Of a DNA stretch of 64,000 bases, positions 13,026 to 24,475 are shown piece after piece (positions within the stretch are counted from its first letter, which is position 1; the number at the start of each line of letters is the position of its first letter). Made by a program: the position numbers and the translations under genes. The notes beneath the pieces are model-generated. The model worked only from the letters and a program-made list of their open reading frames with translations, searched no databases and was not told the DNA's origin. This DNA is from Tamarix chinensis (lineage: Eukaryota > Streptophyta > Magnoliopsida > Caryophyllales > Tamaricaceae): positions 7,476,501 to 7,540,500 of the forward strand of contig CM060173.1 of NCBI GenBank assembly GCA_030549775.1. Reading direction: 5' to 3'.

Positions 13026-13034
13026 ATATAAATA
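13026..13034 (+). promoter_or_regulatory. TATA box of LTR A1
   Basis: ATATAAATA lies after a pyrimidine-rich GC-bearing stretch, at the same relative place as the TATA motifs of A3, A4 and A5. In A1 the microsatellite follows directly. Confidence 0.6.
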
Positions 13035-13318
13035 CTATTATTATTATTATTATTATTATTATTTATATTATTAATATGCTTTATTATTATTAGTATTAGT
13101 ATTAATGTTTTCATTATTATTTGTGTAGAGGGCTGAAGCCTTATTATATTTTAATTCAATGTTATTATTATTCCCCTTATTATTTCTCTTATTACTATTA
13201 TTAATATTAATATGTTATAAGTATAATTATTATTATTATTTTATATTTCAAATTTCTATTATTCTTATTCCATTATTATTAATGCAAATATTTTACCATT
13301 AGTATTGTTAATAATGTT

Positions 13319-13343
13319 ATTATTGTTGTTGTTGTTGTTGTTG

Positions 13344-13402
<59 letters not shown>

Positions 13403-13403
13403 G
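13319..13403. repeat. (TTG)n(TTA)n microsatellite in LTR A1
   Basis: A TTG tract (about 13323-13348) is followed by an unbroken TTA tract to 13402. The tract has the same position in the LTR as the microsatellites of the other copies. Confidence 0.95.
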
Positions 13404-14214
13404 TTATTATTATTTATATTCTCATTGATATTAGTTTTATTATCTTTGATATTATTATATTAGTATCATTATTATTATTAGGGTAAAGTCGTTAACCCTA
13501 TATTAAAAAGGTTTATAATATCTCTATTATTTTTATGTCTTTAGCAAAGTTAGAATTTTGGTAAGGTTATTTTATTAGTATGATTTTATTTGGTCAAAGC
13601 CCTAAGGAGGCGCAGGAACGTGCTCCAAGACCGGTGTCGTTATAGGTAAGGGTTTACTAAGGCCATTGTGTGCTTATATGCATTATGTGCTTCATATGCG
13701 ATGCATTCTATGTTTATGATTATTAATTATGTCGTATATGATATAACGTGGAGTTTAAGTATGTTTTTATATGGCATGTGTACTGTTTATGATAATATGT
13801 GTTGTGACCCTATAAGACATGCATGTGAGTATATTGATATGGTTTATGTTGAGAAAGAGGTTGACCAAGGGATGTGAGTGGACCTAATTATTTAATGTTT
13901 CATGAGTGGAAGAATAAATGGAGAATTTAGGGTTAGTGAGGAAGAATCCAAATTTATGGTTTTCTGCAGAGAATATAATATATGGTTTTATTTGGGAGAA
14001 GGTAAATTATGATATTATATGGGAGGATCGAATTTATGTTTTGTTTGGAGAATCTAATTTATGATTTAATTGGGCGAATATAACTTATGGTCTTGTATGG
14101 ACAAATCTTGGAGTTTTCTATGGTTTGAATCTAGGGTTTGGTATAGATGGATCTTTGGTTTTATGTGGATTGAATTTAAGATTCTGTATAACAAAGTCTA
14201 AGAGTTTTTATGGT

Positions 14215-14420
14215 GGTATTAATGATTTCATGGTGGTATTAGGGTTTACATGGTGGTTTTTAATAATTGCATGGTGGTACTAGGGTTTACATGGTGGTAT
14301 TAATGGTTGTATGGTGGTACTAGGGTTTACATGGTGGTATTAATGGTTGTATGGTGGTATTGCATGGGAGTATTAATGTTGCTTGGTGGTATTAATGGTT
14401 ACATCTTGGTATTAAGGATT
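14215..14420 (+). repeat. minisatellite in LTR A1 (ATGGTGGTATTA units)
   Basis: Eight or more units of 20-30 bases that contain ATGGTGGTA and end in TTAGGGTTTACA or TTAATGGTTG. The other copies carry the same type of array at 18230-18290 (A2), 30655-30835 (A3), 34430-34740 (A4), 37240-37560 (A5) and 63825-64000 (A6). Confidence 0.85.
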
Positions 14421-15124
14421 AGCATGGGTTGTATAACATCTGCATGGGAGTGAAATTGATGTATGGAATATTGGTTTGGGATGTAAGGAAGGTAATGTAA
14501 GTGTTATTTGGGTGTTGAACTATTTTGGACGGAAAATAGTACGTGGAGCATTATGAGGGTATGGAAGAGACTGAATTAGGGTTTGAAGTAATGAACTTTG
14601 GGTTATTGTGATTAACTAAGATTGGAGTGGCTAATTGTGAATTGTCGTGGTTAATTAAGGTTTGGAATGGCTAATTATGGTCGTTATGGTTAAATAAGGT
14701 TTGGAGTGGTTAATTATCGTTTGTGTTGGTTGATTAGGGTTTAGTATGGCTGCTTAGGGTTTTTGTTGTATCATGTGTTTTTGGTGATTAAGGTGTAAGT
14801 ATGAGAATGAAATCGATGATTTGTGATGTGTGGAGTGTTACAATGATTTAGGTGATGTGAGGTGGAGTAAGAGGGGATGTTAAGGCCTAAATTAGGGTTT
14901 TGGGATAAAACCCTAGAGTGAGATGTGAAGTAGAATTGGAGGATAAGTGTAAAGGGAGCGATTCATGCATATCTAGGGTTTGGTGGTAGCACATGTGTAC
15001 TTGGTGAATAAAGTATGATGATGAATATGGAATTTATGAAGTTAATGATTCGTACATGTCCATGGTGAAAGCCTTTGAATAAGATACTTAAGACATTAAT
15101 TATTTAAAGTGGAAGATCGTTGAG

Positions 15125-15470
15125 ACGGTACCAACCGATCCACCGGTTCGGAATAGTGATTAGGGTTCTTACCCTATGTGCAACTGATCCACCGGTAATA
15201 ATAGTGGTTAGGGTGTTTACCCTATGTGTGACCGATCCACCGGCTATAATAGTGGTTAGGACATGATGTCCTATGCGTAACCGATCCACCAGTTATAATA
15301 GTGGGGATTCTCGAGCTCAATAAAAATAAACCATAGTTTGCAAGGTACCTAAAAGACATTAATTACTTACAGTGGAACGCCTTACGAGCCGGGGCCAACC
15401 GATCCACCGGTTAGGAATAGTGGTTAGGACGCGTAGTCCTATGTGTTTTCGATCCACCGGCTATAATAGT
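15125..15470 (+). repeat. CCACCGG..AATAGTGG array in LTR A1
   Basis: Six units with the core GATCCACCGG, 4-7 spacer bases and AATAGTGG, separated by phrases like TTAGGG..TTACCCTATG. The unit itself is a weak inverted repeat (CCAC..GTGG). All giant LTR copies carry the array. Confidence 0.9.
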
Positions 15471-15690
15471 GGGGGCTTTCGTACTCGCATGGATTTGATA
15501 TAAAGCTTGGTATGTATTGACTTCCGATAAAATATTAAGTAAATATTTAATCTGGATTATTTATGGGCCTTTGTGTATGTACCTGAATGATTGGTCGATA
15601 TTATGATATGATGATGGTCTTTATGATCTCTTATTCTTATGCATGATTTTATGTGCTTATGTGTTGGCCTTAGTGTTCGGTTACCTTACT

Positions 15691-15707
15691 CAGTACGTAG
15701 CGTACTG
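15691..15707 (+). promoter_or_regulatory. perfect 7-bp palindrome with 3-base loop
   Basis: CAGTACG TAG CGTACTG, followed after about 15 bases by the conserved GGTGCTACTCATTCCCACGAG box. In transcribed RNA it could fold into a hairpin. Decayed forms are seen in A4 (about 33085, minus) and at about 23970 (minus). Function is unknown. Confidence 0.5.
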
Positions 15708-16784
15708 ATCACCCTTCTCATGGGTGCTACTCATTCCCACGAGTAGTATGCCTTCTGAATTTGTGTAGGTGGGCGAGACATCAGTTGGGGCTAAGTGTCG
15801 AGCATGTTTGGGCTCGAAGTTCGAGAGTGTTGTGGTCATATTCACTCTTTACGCGATTTTATTTCTTTTATTATTTCTTTGGTATAGTATTTACCATTTT
15901 CTGATTCATTACTCGATTGAGTATTTTAATGAACCTTTTATCGGTTGTAAGTTTAATTCTCATTTGGAAATGAATTACATTTTTTTGAGGCATACTCTGA
16001 TTTCTATTTGATTCGTGATTCTTCACGTGCACTCTGATTTTTGTATATGATCTTTCTAGTTCTTTTATGAACTGTTGGTTTAAGTTATATTAATTTTTCC
16101 TTTAGCCTTAGCACTTGGTACTGGAACGGTCGGAGAGAACCGGTCTGGTACTAAGTGTGGCGGTAACATTCCCAGAATTCACAGGTTTTAAGTATTTCTA
16201 TTTGAATTGCTTTTGCTTGCAAAAAAAATGTAGTGAATTTTGGGGTGTTACAAAAATACCCAAATATTCTAAATATCCCAACCCACCTATTTTTCATTTT
16301 TCTTTTTTCCTTCTTCCTCTTCCTTGACCTAGGCCAGCCTAGTGGCCCATTTCCCTTTCCCTTTCTTCTCCTTTGGAGTGGCCTAGTGTGTTGCATTTTC
16401 TTTTTTCCCATCACCCAGTTGGTGCACCTCCTCTTCTTTTCTTTCTTTCCTTTTTCTCCCTGACCGACCGCCCCTACCATCTTCTACCTTCCTCGTCCCA
16501 GCCTACAAATCCCCCGAGATTCTCACCGTTGACTATACAGCTGACCAGCCGATCTCTCCTCTCTTTCCTGCCGACCCACCTGCCGTTTCGACCCAACCAA
16601 TTCTTCCCCTCTTCTCACGCGGCTCCTCTTTTTCCTAGCTAATCATGTCTTGCCACAAATTAACCACACCAACCTGCCATCGTCAGCCGAAGTGTTCATA
16701 CCTACCTACCCCTATTCTTCCATCTTCCCTTTGACCTTATCCCCCTCAATTGGCCCGATAAATACCCTATAACCATCCCTGGAG

Positions 16785-17390
16785 TTGAGTGTTTTCCTAC
16801 AACCTAGAAATTTCCTCTTGTGTACCACCGCTCGATTAGATACCCTAGCCGTCGCCACTACTCAAGCCACCCATAACACCACTCCTTGCATCACCCTCTA
16901 CCTAACTACACCACCTTCCACCCTCGAATTTCCTTGCACAAGTTACCCTGGTCGTATAAATTATCCTTTCCAATCATCCACACTCTCACCTCTGCCACCC
17001 TTTACACTACCATTTTCCACCACTTCCATCGCAACCAGCACCTCCTTCACCTCCCAAATTACCCTACAAACCTTCCTCTACCTTCCCCTGCCCTCCTTTT
17101 TCCCTTCCTCCCTCTCCTCCTCTCTTTCTCCCTTTCCTCTAGTCTTGGCCACCACAACCGCCACCACCTTTGGCTGCACCACCACCCTTATTCCAACCCT
17201 CTCAACTTGGGAAATCTCTACCACCCTAAATTCCACCCTCACTCTCTCTATCCTATCCCCAGCACTCAATTATCTCTCTTTTCTCCCCTTTTCCTACCAC
17301 CGCCGCAGCAGTCGTGCACCACCGCTAGTGTCGCCAATCACCACAACCCTAGGTGGTACCCTAAACCCTCTTAACCGTTATACCTAATTA
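16785..17390 (+). other. Pro/Ser/Thr-rich open leader in LTR A2
   Basis: A 200-codon frame at 16785-17387 and an overlapping 162-codon frame stay open through a CT-rich region just after the TATA motif. Composition is Thr, Ser, Pro and Leu as expected from CCT/ACC-rich DNA, with no known domain. Copies A3 (28817-29224), A4 and A5 have open stretches at the same site. An open frame is expected by chance in such pyrimidine-rich DNA, so coding is not claimed. Confidence 0.4.
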
Positions 17391-17421
17391 ATTAAGCCTT
17401 ATTTATTTTAATTACATTATA

Positions 17422-17422
<1 letters not shown>

Positions 17423-17453
<31 letters not shown>

Positions 17454-17454
17454 G

Positions 17455-17509
<55 letters not shown>

Positions 17510-17592
17510 CACCATATAGGGCCAAGACCCTATTATGTAATTATTTTAATTATCATCATCATCATCATCATCATCATCATTATTATTATTAG
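17423..17592. repeat. (TTA)n and (ATC)n microsatellites in LTR A2
   Basis: A TTA tract at 17423-17509 with one TTG interruption, a spacer reading GGGCCAAGACCC, and an ATC tract at 17551-17580. The spacer phrase recurs between the microsatellites of other copies. Confidence 0.95.
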
Positions 17593-20188
17593 TATCATAA
17601 TTATTATTAGGGTAATGAATCTTCAAACCTTATATTATCATCTTTTCTAATATTACTATTATTATAATTATCCTTAATAATATTAGTATTTTGTTAGTTT
17701 AACTATTATTATATTATTATTTTATCTATAACCCTAATCTTATAATATATTAGGAAATAATAGTATTTTTGGTAGGAGGGAACCTAATCCTTAGTTTTTC
17801 CCTCTTATAGGTGAATCTAGTCAAAACCCTAAAGAGGCATAGGAGTGTGCTCCAAGACCGGTGTCGTCTTAGGTAACGATGTAGGTAAGGCCTTATGTGT
17901 GCTATGTGTTGTATATGCCTTGGATTGCCATGTGTTGTCTAACATGTGTTGTTAGTTTAACTATTGTACTGTATAGTGCAGCTTGGAGTTGAGGTATACT
18001 TATGTGCTTTCTTATGGTATATGTTAGTATGTATATGTAGTGAAATGTGATGTAATGTGTTGTGGCCCTTCAGGACATGCATGTGAGGATATTATGAAAA
18101 AGAAAATTGAGAGAGTAAGGTGACTAAGGAAAAATCAATTGGCTAATGTAGGTGGGATGGACCTAAGTTTTTCATGATTCATTAGTAGAAGAATAATAGG
18201 ACACTGTAAGTAAAATGAAGGAATGGGAGAATCTAGGATTTTGAATGGATGAATCTAGGGTTTTCATTGGAGATTAGGGTTTTGCGTGAAAAAGTTAGAA
18301 GGTCTGCATGGGATGAATAGGATCTGCATTAGAGTAAAATTTACATATGAAAAATTAACTTGTGGTGTAAGGAAGGTAACGAAAGAGTTGTTTGGGTGTT
18401 TTGGATGAAAACTAGTATATATGATAGTATAAGGGTACATAGGAGACCAATGTAGGGTTTGAGAGAAAACCCTAATATGAGAAGGTGGTAAAAAAAGAGA
18501 GAAATAAACGAGGGTGAGTGGAGTACGAAATGAGGATGGAACTTATCATGTGAGGGGTGAGCATGATTAACATGGAAAAATAAGAAATGGAAGTTGATAA
18601 ATGGAGGGGTGACGTGTGGAAATGAGGATGCTAGGGTTTGATGTGGCCAACTAGGGTTTAGCGTGTCTACTTAGGGTTTTATGTTCACACATGTACTTGG
18701 TGAGTAAAGTGAGATGATGAGGGTCAAATCTAAGGGTTATGATATATGGGGTGTTAAAATAGTTTGGGTTGTGTGAGATGGAGTAGGATGGGCCACATAG
18801 GCATAAATTAGAGTTTCTAGAGAAAACCCTAAAGTGAGGTAATGAGTGGACTTAGAGGTGTAAGGTAGTGGGCCTTGACCCACATACTTAAGACTTCAAC
18901 CTCTAGCATGATTTAGGGTAAGGAGGAAAGTATGTTGGGGTAAGTTCAGAGGTGATGGAGTCTTAAGATATGAGACAGACCCTCATGAATGATAAGCATA
19001 GATGGAGTTAGTCATGCATGTCTATGTTGAATCTTTTTGAATAAGTCATAGTAAAACATTAACTATGTAAAGTGGAAGACTATTGATCTAGGCCCACACC
19101 GGTCCACCGAAAAATAATAGTGGCCAGGAGTTGGGGTGCCTTAGAGACTAATCCATCGGAGAATAATAGTGGTCGGCCACATTATGCTTGTATGTTTCTG
19201 GTCCACCAGCTTTAATAGTGGAGGATTCTGTGCTCAACAACCCGAACATAAGTGTGATGAGACATGGTAAGACATTAAGTACTTATAATAAAACACCATG
19301 AGAGTCAGGACCACACCGGTTCACTAGCGAATCATAGTGGTCAGGTATATTATGCCTTATATGTTTTCAATCCACTGACTATAATAGTGGGGTTCCCGTA
19401 CTTGCATGGATTTAATAAAAAGAATGGTGTGAAATGAGTACCGATAAAAGATTAAATAATTAATTTATCTAGACTATTATATGGCCTTTATTTATTTATC
19501 TGAAGTGATCATATGCTATTATATTATCGTGCTTGAATTATGCGCCTTTATGTGTTGGCCTTAGTGCACGGTTAACTTCCTCATTACATAATGTATTGAC
19601 CATGCTTTTTATAGGTGCTGCTCATTCCCATGAGCAGAAGGCCCCTCTGACTTTGTGCAAGTTGGTGATTATGTTTTTGGTGTCTTCGATGCTTGTGAGG
19701 TACCGGGTGGGATTGGAAGTTGAGTATAGACTTGACTCGGAGATTGAGAGTGGTGTAGCTAGATTTCCTCTTTATGTTCTTCTATTTCTTTATGTTATTC
19801 CTTTTTGGAGTTAGATTTTTGAGAACTAAACTATTATTGTTTGTAGACCTTATTCCTTTTAAGGAACTTTGACTATATATTTTGGATTATGACTCTTTTT
19901 CAAGCGCTATGATTTCTATCCTATAGTTGATTATTCTCCTTTGGATTGTAAACTTCTTATGCATACTCTAATTTTTATGTTATGATATTTCTAGTTCTTT
20001 TTATGAACTCTTGGTTTAAGTATTGACTTAAGTTTAATAATAATCCCTTTTAGCCTTAGCACTTGGTATTTGAATGGTAGGAGTGAACATGTCTGGTACT
20101 AAGTGTGGTCGTAATATCCCCAAAATTCATAGTTTTGTTATTGTGCTTCCATTAAACATTTTTATTAAACAAAATTCTTTAATAGTAA

Positions 20189-23100
20189 TAAAATATTGAA
20201 TGGGTAAGATTCTACCTTAGTATTTAATATATTCTTAGAAGCCTAATGATATTTGTTATTCTTGATAACTAGTTATTAACCCAATATCCATCATTATTTC
20301 AACTCTAAGCATAGCATAATCCAACCTAAACCCCATTCTCGGTAGGTCCTCTCCTCTCCTCTCGTGCAGCTTGTTTTCCTCTTCTCCATGCATGCACACA
20401 CCTCACCTCACTCTTCCCTGTACACCTTGCCTAATCTAGCAACCAACCAACCATGCAACCCTTTCCTCTTCCCCATACACACCCCATCATTCATCATACT
20501 ATCCTCCTTCCCCCATGCAACCATGACCCCTAGTAACCCCAACTAACTAACCACACTACCCAACCCCAACCACACCTGTAACACCAATAACACTAACCGT
20601 CTAGCCCCCCAACTAGTTAGGTATCATTCCTCTTCCCCACACCTGCACACACACACACACATGACTCTCCTAACCCAACCGTCCAACTATCCTCCTTTTC
20701 CCTCACACAACAGCCTGCACTCTAACTTGGTGTGCATCTCTGGTTCCCCCCATGCATGCAAACCCCTGCACCAACAACTAACCAATATCGTCCAACCCCA
20801 GCCAAACCATGCAGCCTCCCTTCTTCCCCATGCACACCCCATCAATCTCCTAGCCTCTCCTCTTTCCCTTCTTCCACTTCGACTTGTAGCCTCTCCTCCT
20901 CTCCTCGCCCTTTCAATTCTCTCCCTTTTCCCCCTACATTATCCTTCCTTCCTTCTCCCATTCCACGACCGAGTGTCCCCTTACTTGCAGCCTCCACTTT
21001 TCTCCATTGCACCACCAAGCCAACTACTGAGAACCGCCCAATCTTCAGGCCTGCCAAGCCTCCCTCTTCCCTTCATACATTACCTCACTCGAGCAGCAAT
21101 TCCCTCCGGCATAAGTATCCTCCCCTCCGGCATGTGTGGTACATCATAGTGCCATGTACTCGTAGCCTTGAATAAAATCCCCTAAGCTTATTTTGGCATT
21201 AGTTCTCATAGGTTGTTATTTAATTATTTTATCTAGTATAGATATTAATGCATACATAATTGTGTGGATGGTGTTACTAATTGTTAGGTAATCCCGACAT
21301 TGCATAAGGTGTCCTTGGAAGAGGCTTTCTGTGGTATTATTTTCATAGCTTGGAGGTAAATCCAAATAATCCATAGATGATAGAATCTTGTGTGAAAATG
21401 ATAGGGTAATTGTTTAGGATAAAAAATTTTATAGGTTGAGGTTATTAGATAAATTATATTTTACTAAAAAATTAAAGCATGTTGTAGTTCGTCTCTATGT
21501 GAATATTATAATGTGTAGAATAATATATGTTGCTATGCTAATATCTATATGCCTAGGTAGTATTCTAAAAATTAGAGTGCATGCCTATGACAACATATAC
21601 ATATTTTTTCTAAAGAGAAATGTGCATGTTTAGGGTCAGGGTTCAACCAAAAATTTATCGTGTCTTATGCTAGATCTACTAATCAGTTAAATATGTTCCT
21701 CAGATAATTTAGATAAATTTGGACATATAGCATGTTAGCTATAGAGTATAAATATGTCTCAATGGTGATTATTACGTGTTGCATATTCTAGGGGTAAAAA
21801 CATAAATTTTGTATACCATGATTCATATTTGAAATTATTTGTGGAATTTGCATGAATATTATGATATGCAAGAATTGCATGCTAGGATTGTATATGTGTA
21901 CTATGTTATGTCCATGCTTAGGGGTAATATGGTCTTTTGTCATACCGAAGAAGTTTATTGTATGATAAATTATTGTTAACTATTCTATTTTGGTATTTTC
22001 TTAACAAATATCCTAAAGGGGTAAATATGGTAATAAAGTGAAAGAAAATGCAGTAGTTATAGGTTGGAGGATATTTTGGTCATTAGGGAAAAAATGTGGT
22101 TCAAAGTGAACAATTGGACTAGTTAACTTAAATTATGGCCTCAAAATAATTTTGGAAATAATTGGACGAATGGATTGCATAATTATTCGGCCTATGGCAT
22201 GATGCCTAACACTAGATTATGTTGTCTTGAAATCTTTGCGACCCTCATGGTCCTTTGGGTTTGACATTTGATGATTGATTATTATGGAGACCATTAAGGT
22301 CCCTTGGTATTCTTGAATCAATAACCTGGGATTTTGTAAGACACTAACCACTTAAAGAAGAAGACTTGAGTTTAGAAAGGGATTTCGTACCTCAAATTTG
22401 GCCCCCAAGTGCATAGTTGGGCCTTTGGGTCAAGGGGTTCACTTCTATAGAGGGTACGTGTACTTAAGGACTTGGGTGCTAAGGTTTAGTATGGATGACT
22501 GATATGTCATGTAGCTTCCTTGGCGAGCTTTGCCTTAGAATTGAGTGAATTGATTTGGTACTACCTCCTTGACGATCATTGTCTTGGAAATGGGATTATA
22601 TTCCACTCGAAAATTAATATATAAATGATATAACTAGATTTGACACCCACCATATTACATCTTTAATAATTGGATTAGGTGTGGCTTGAACTTGGTTAGA
22701 TTGATTGGAATATCAATGACTTTCCCTATTATGTTTAAAGTATGTCTATTAATATCTTAAAATGGTTTTGAATTTTAAAGCATATTTTTTAGTACACTTG
22801 CTAGGAATTTTTGATCTAACTAGTATTGTCAACTGTAATGTGGATTCATGTTATGAAATTGTGGTTTTGCATGTGATCTTATGCATTTTGTTAGAATCCA
22901 TTATTTATATGTTAATTGTAATGTTGGTATGTTACCTCTCTAGAAGCATTGTGATTTACTCGGTGTGAGGAAGTTGTACTGATACTATCACTTTTTAGAG
23001 GAGTATATTCGTGACATTCAATGGTTGAAAGATTTTGAGGAGCATCATCCAAACAACTAGTTAGAATAAGGGAGTGAGTGGACACTATTCCTATTCCCCC

Positions 23101-23428
23101 TTTTTTTGTAATATTTTGGTGAACTAGATGAGTGTAAGGGAAAACCACGGTTGCACCTTCGTGTGTCCTTGTTGAATGTTTTTCTCAATCTCCTATGTCA
23201 CTCATTTATTAGATATCTTATTGTATAGATAATCTCTTGTCTGCAAAAACTTCTTTTTATATATCGTATTTCTCTTGCTTTTGTTTGATCTGACTCATTT
23301 TGAGCCTTACCATATGACATAAGGAAGGTAAGGAGACCGGACTTATATTGAGTATGGCGATAACACCCACTATTTTATAATTATCGCTTCTAAAAAAAAT
23401 TTCAAGTCATGATTTTGGAAGTGTTGCA
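20189..23428 (+). mobile_element. LTR-like unit, family B (divergent relative of family A)
   Basis: Starts where LTR A2 loses similarity and shows the same general order: AT-rich start, CT-rich leader (20330-21170, with open but unrecognised Pro/Ser/Leu frames), a long AT-rich body, the family-B phrase TATAGAGGGTACGTGTACTT at 22446 and an end resembling A (GAGTATGGCGATAACACCC near 23352, then GGAAGTGTTGCA ending at 23428). Start and target duplication are not certain. No retroviral protein domain is present. Confidence 0.5.
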
Positions 23429-23508
23429 CTTACACACCTTTTACTATTTAAAGAGGATATATGTAAAGAGATCCCATGTCTACTTAATTATTTGTGATTA
23501 TTATGAAT

Positions 23509-24360
23509 GTAACACCCCAAAATTTACCTTTTAAAAAAATAAAAACCTATAAATTCTAGGGATGCTACTGCTATACTTAGTACTAGATCGATTCATTGTG
23601 TTAAGGCTAAGAAAATATTTTCATCAACTTATATCAGTACATAAGCCAAGGTTCACAAATACAATAATCAAATTACACATGAATTATTACATAATCCAAA
23701 ATATAATAAAAAGTTTCTTAAAATGGAAAGATGTCAACAACGTTAAAATTATTTTTGGAATTCAAAACATAGCTAAAAGGGTAACAAGGATAACAATAAC
23801 CTTTGAAGGAAAAATTAGCCATGCCACTCCGAAGATTAATCCAGCCCATAATTAACACTCGCCCATACCTAATGCCCCATGGATATCAATAGCATCAAAT
23901 AAGGCATCTTCTACCTGCAACACGTTAGATAGGCCTCCTGCTCGTGGGAATGAGTAGCACCCATGAACTGGGTGATTAGTACACTACGTACTAAGTAAAG
24001 TAACCGTCCACTAAGGCCGACACATAAGATCATAAAATCAGGAAAAATAAATAAAAGGTTATAAGTTTTAATATAATAACATAAAGGCATATGAACATTT
24101 AGGTGAATATACAAATATCCAGTTATAGTCCAGATTAACTACTTAATTAATATATTATCAAAATTATTTTCACACCATGCTCTTTATCAAGTCCACACGA
24201 GTACAAAAACCCCACCATTTAAGCTAGTGAATTTATCACTTAGAGTAGCATACCCTACCACTATTTTATGTTGGTGGATCGGTCTAGCCCTTACTCGTAT
24301 GGTATTCCACTATAAGTATTAGTGTCTTTTAGCTTGTATGACTACACTTATAAGTGGAAT
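23509..24360 (-). mobile_element. truncated LTR, family A-like, minus orientation
   Basis: Begins TGTAACACCCCAAAATTTAC at 23509 and continues with family A landmarks in reverse: GCTACTGCTATACTTAGTAC (23564), CTCGTGGGAATGAGTAGCAC (23941), a palindrome-like AGTACACTACGTACT (23978) and GTTGGTGGATCGG (24271). Similarity stops at about 24360, short of the microsatellite and promoter part. About 850 of an expected 4,000 bases remain. Confidence 0.65.
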
Positions 24361-24475
24361 TTGGATCCTTCAGCTTTGTTCTATTAGGGACTAGCTATAG
24401 CTTTTTATTTTATTATGGATATTTATTTATTTTCTAGTTGTGTTTGTTTAAGTCTTATCATATCCTCTATAGACT

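Larger units (their letters stand above)
12471..16252 (+). mobile_element. giant solo LTR A1, complete, nested in A2
   Basis: A 3,782-bp unit with TG at its start (TGAAATGCCCC) and CA at its end (GGGGTGTTACA), flanked on both sides by AAAAT (12466-12470 and 16253-16257). TG..CA ends with a 5-bp duplication define an LTR-retrotransposon insertion. With no internal region or second LTR, it is a solo LTR left by recombination between two LTRs. Inside are a TATA motif (ATATAAATA, 13026), microsatellites, the GACCGGTGTCGT box (13630), a minisatellite (14215-14420), the CCACCGG array (15125-15470), a palindrome (15691-15707) and the CATTCCCACGAG box (15732). The Pro-rich leader present in A2, A3 and A5 is missing between TATA and microsatellite. 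No coding region. Confidence 0.9.
12239..20188 (+). mobile_element. giant LTR A2, interrupted by LTR A1
   Basis: The LTR starts with TGAAATACCCC at 12239, runs to 12470, and resumes at 16258 after the inserted LTR A1 and its duplicated AAAAT. Across the junction the two halves join into the same sequence seen uninterrupted in A3. Then follow a pyrimidine-rich stretch, a weak TATA motif (16757), a Pro/Ser/Thr-rich leader (16785-17390), an ATT microsatellite (17423-17509), the CCAAGACCGGTGTCGT box (17851), minisatellite units, the CCACCG array (19090-19395), the GAGCAGAAGG box region (19633) and GGTACT..GTGTGG (20094). The last 30 or so bases, GGGGTGTTACA, are not found, so the 3' end near 20188 is approximate. 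Confidence 0.75.

Noticed and set aside
15125..15470. CRISPR-like array of short repeats and spacers
   Set aside because: The spacers are themselves similar to each other, the units are imperfect, there are no cas genes and the DNA is plant nuclear.
12239..16252. Reading 12239-16252 as one single LTR with flanks ATAAT/AAAAT
   Set aside because: A second start, TGAAATGCCCC, lies at 12471 with a perfect AAAAT match, and 12239-12470 joins cleanly to 16258, so two nested LTRs explain the sequence better.
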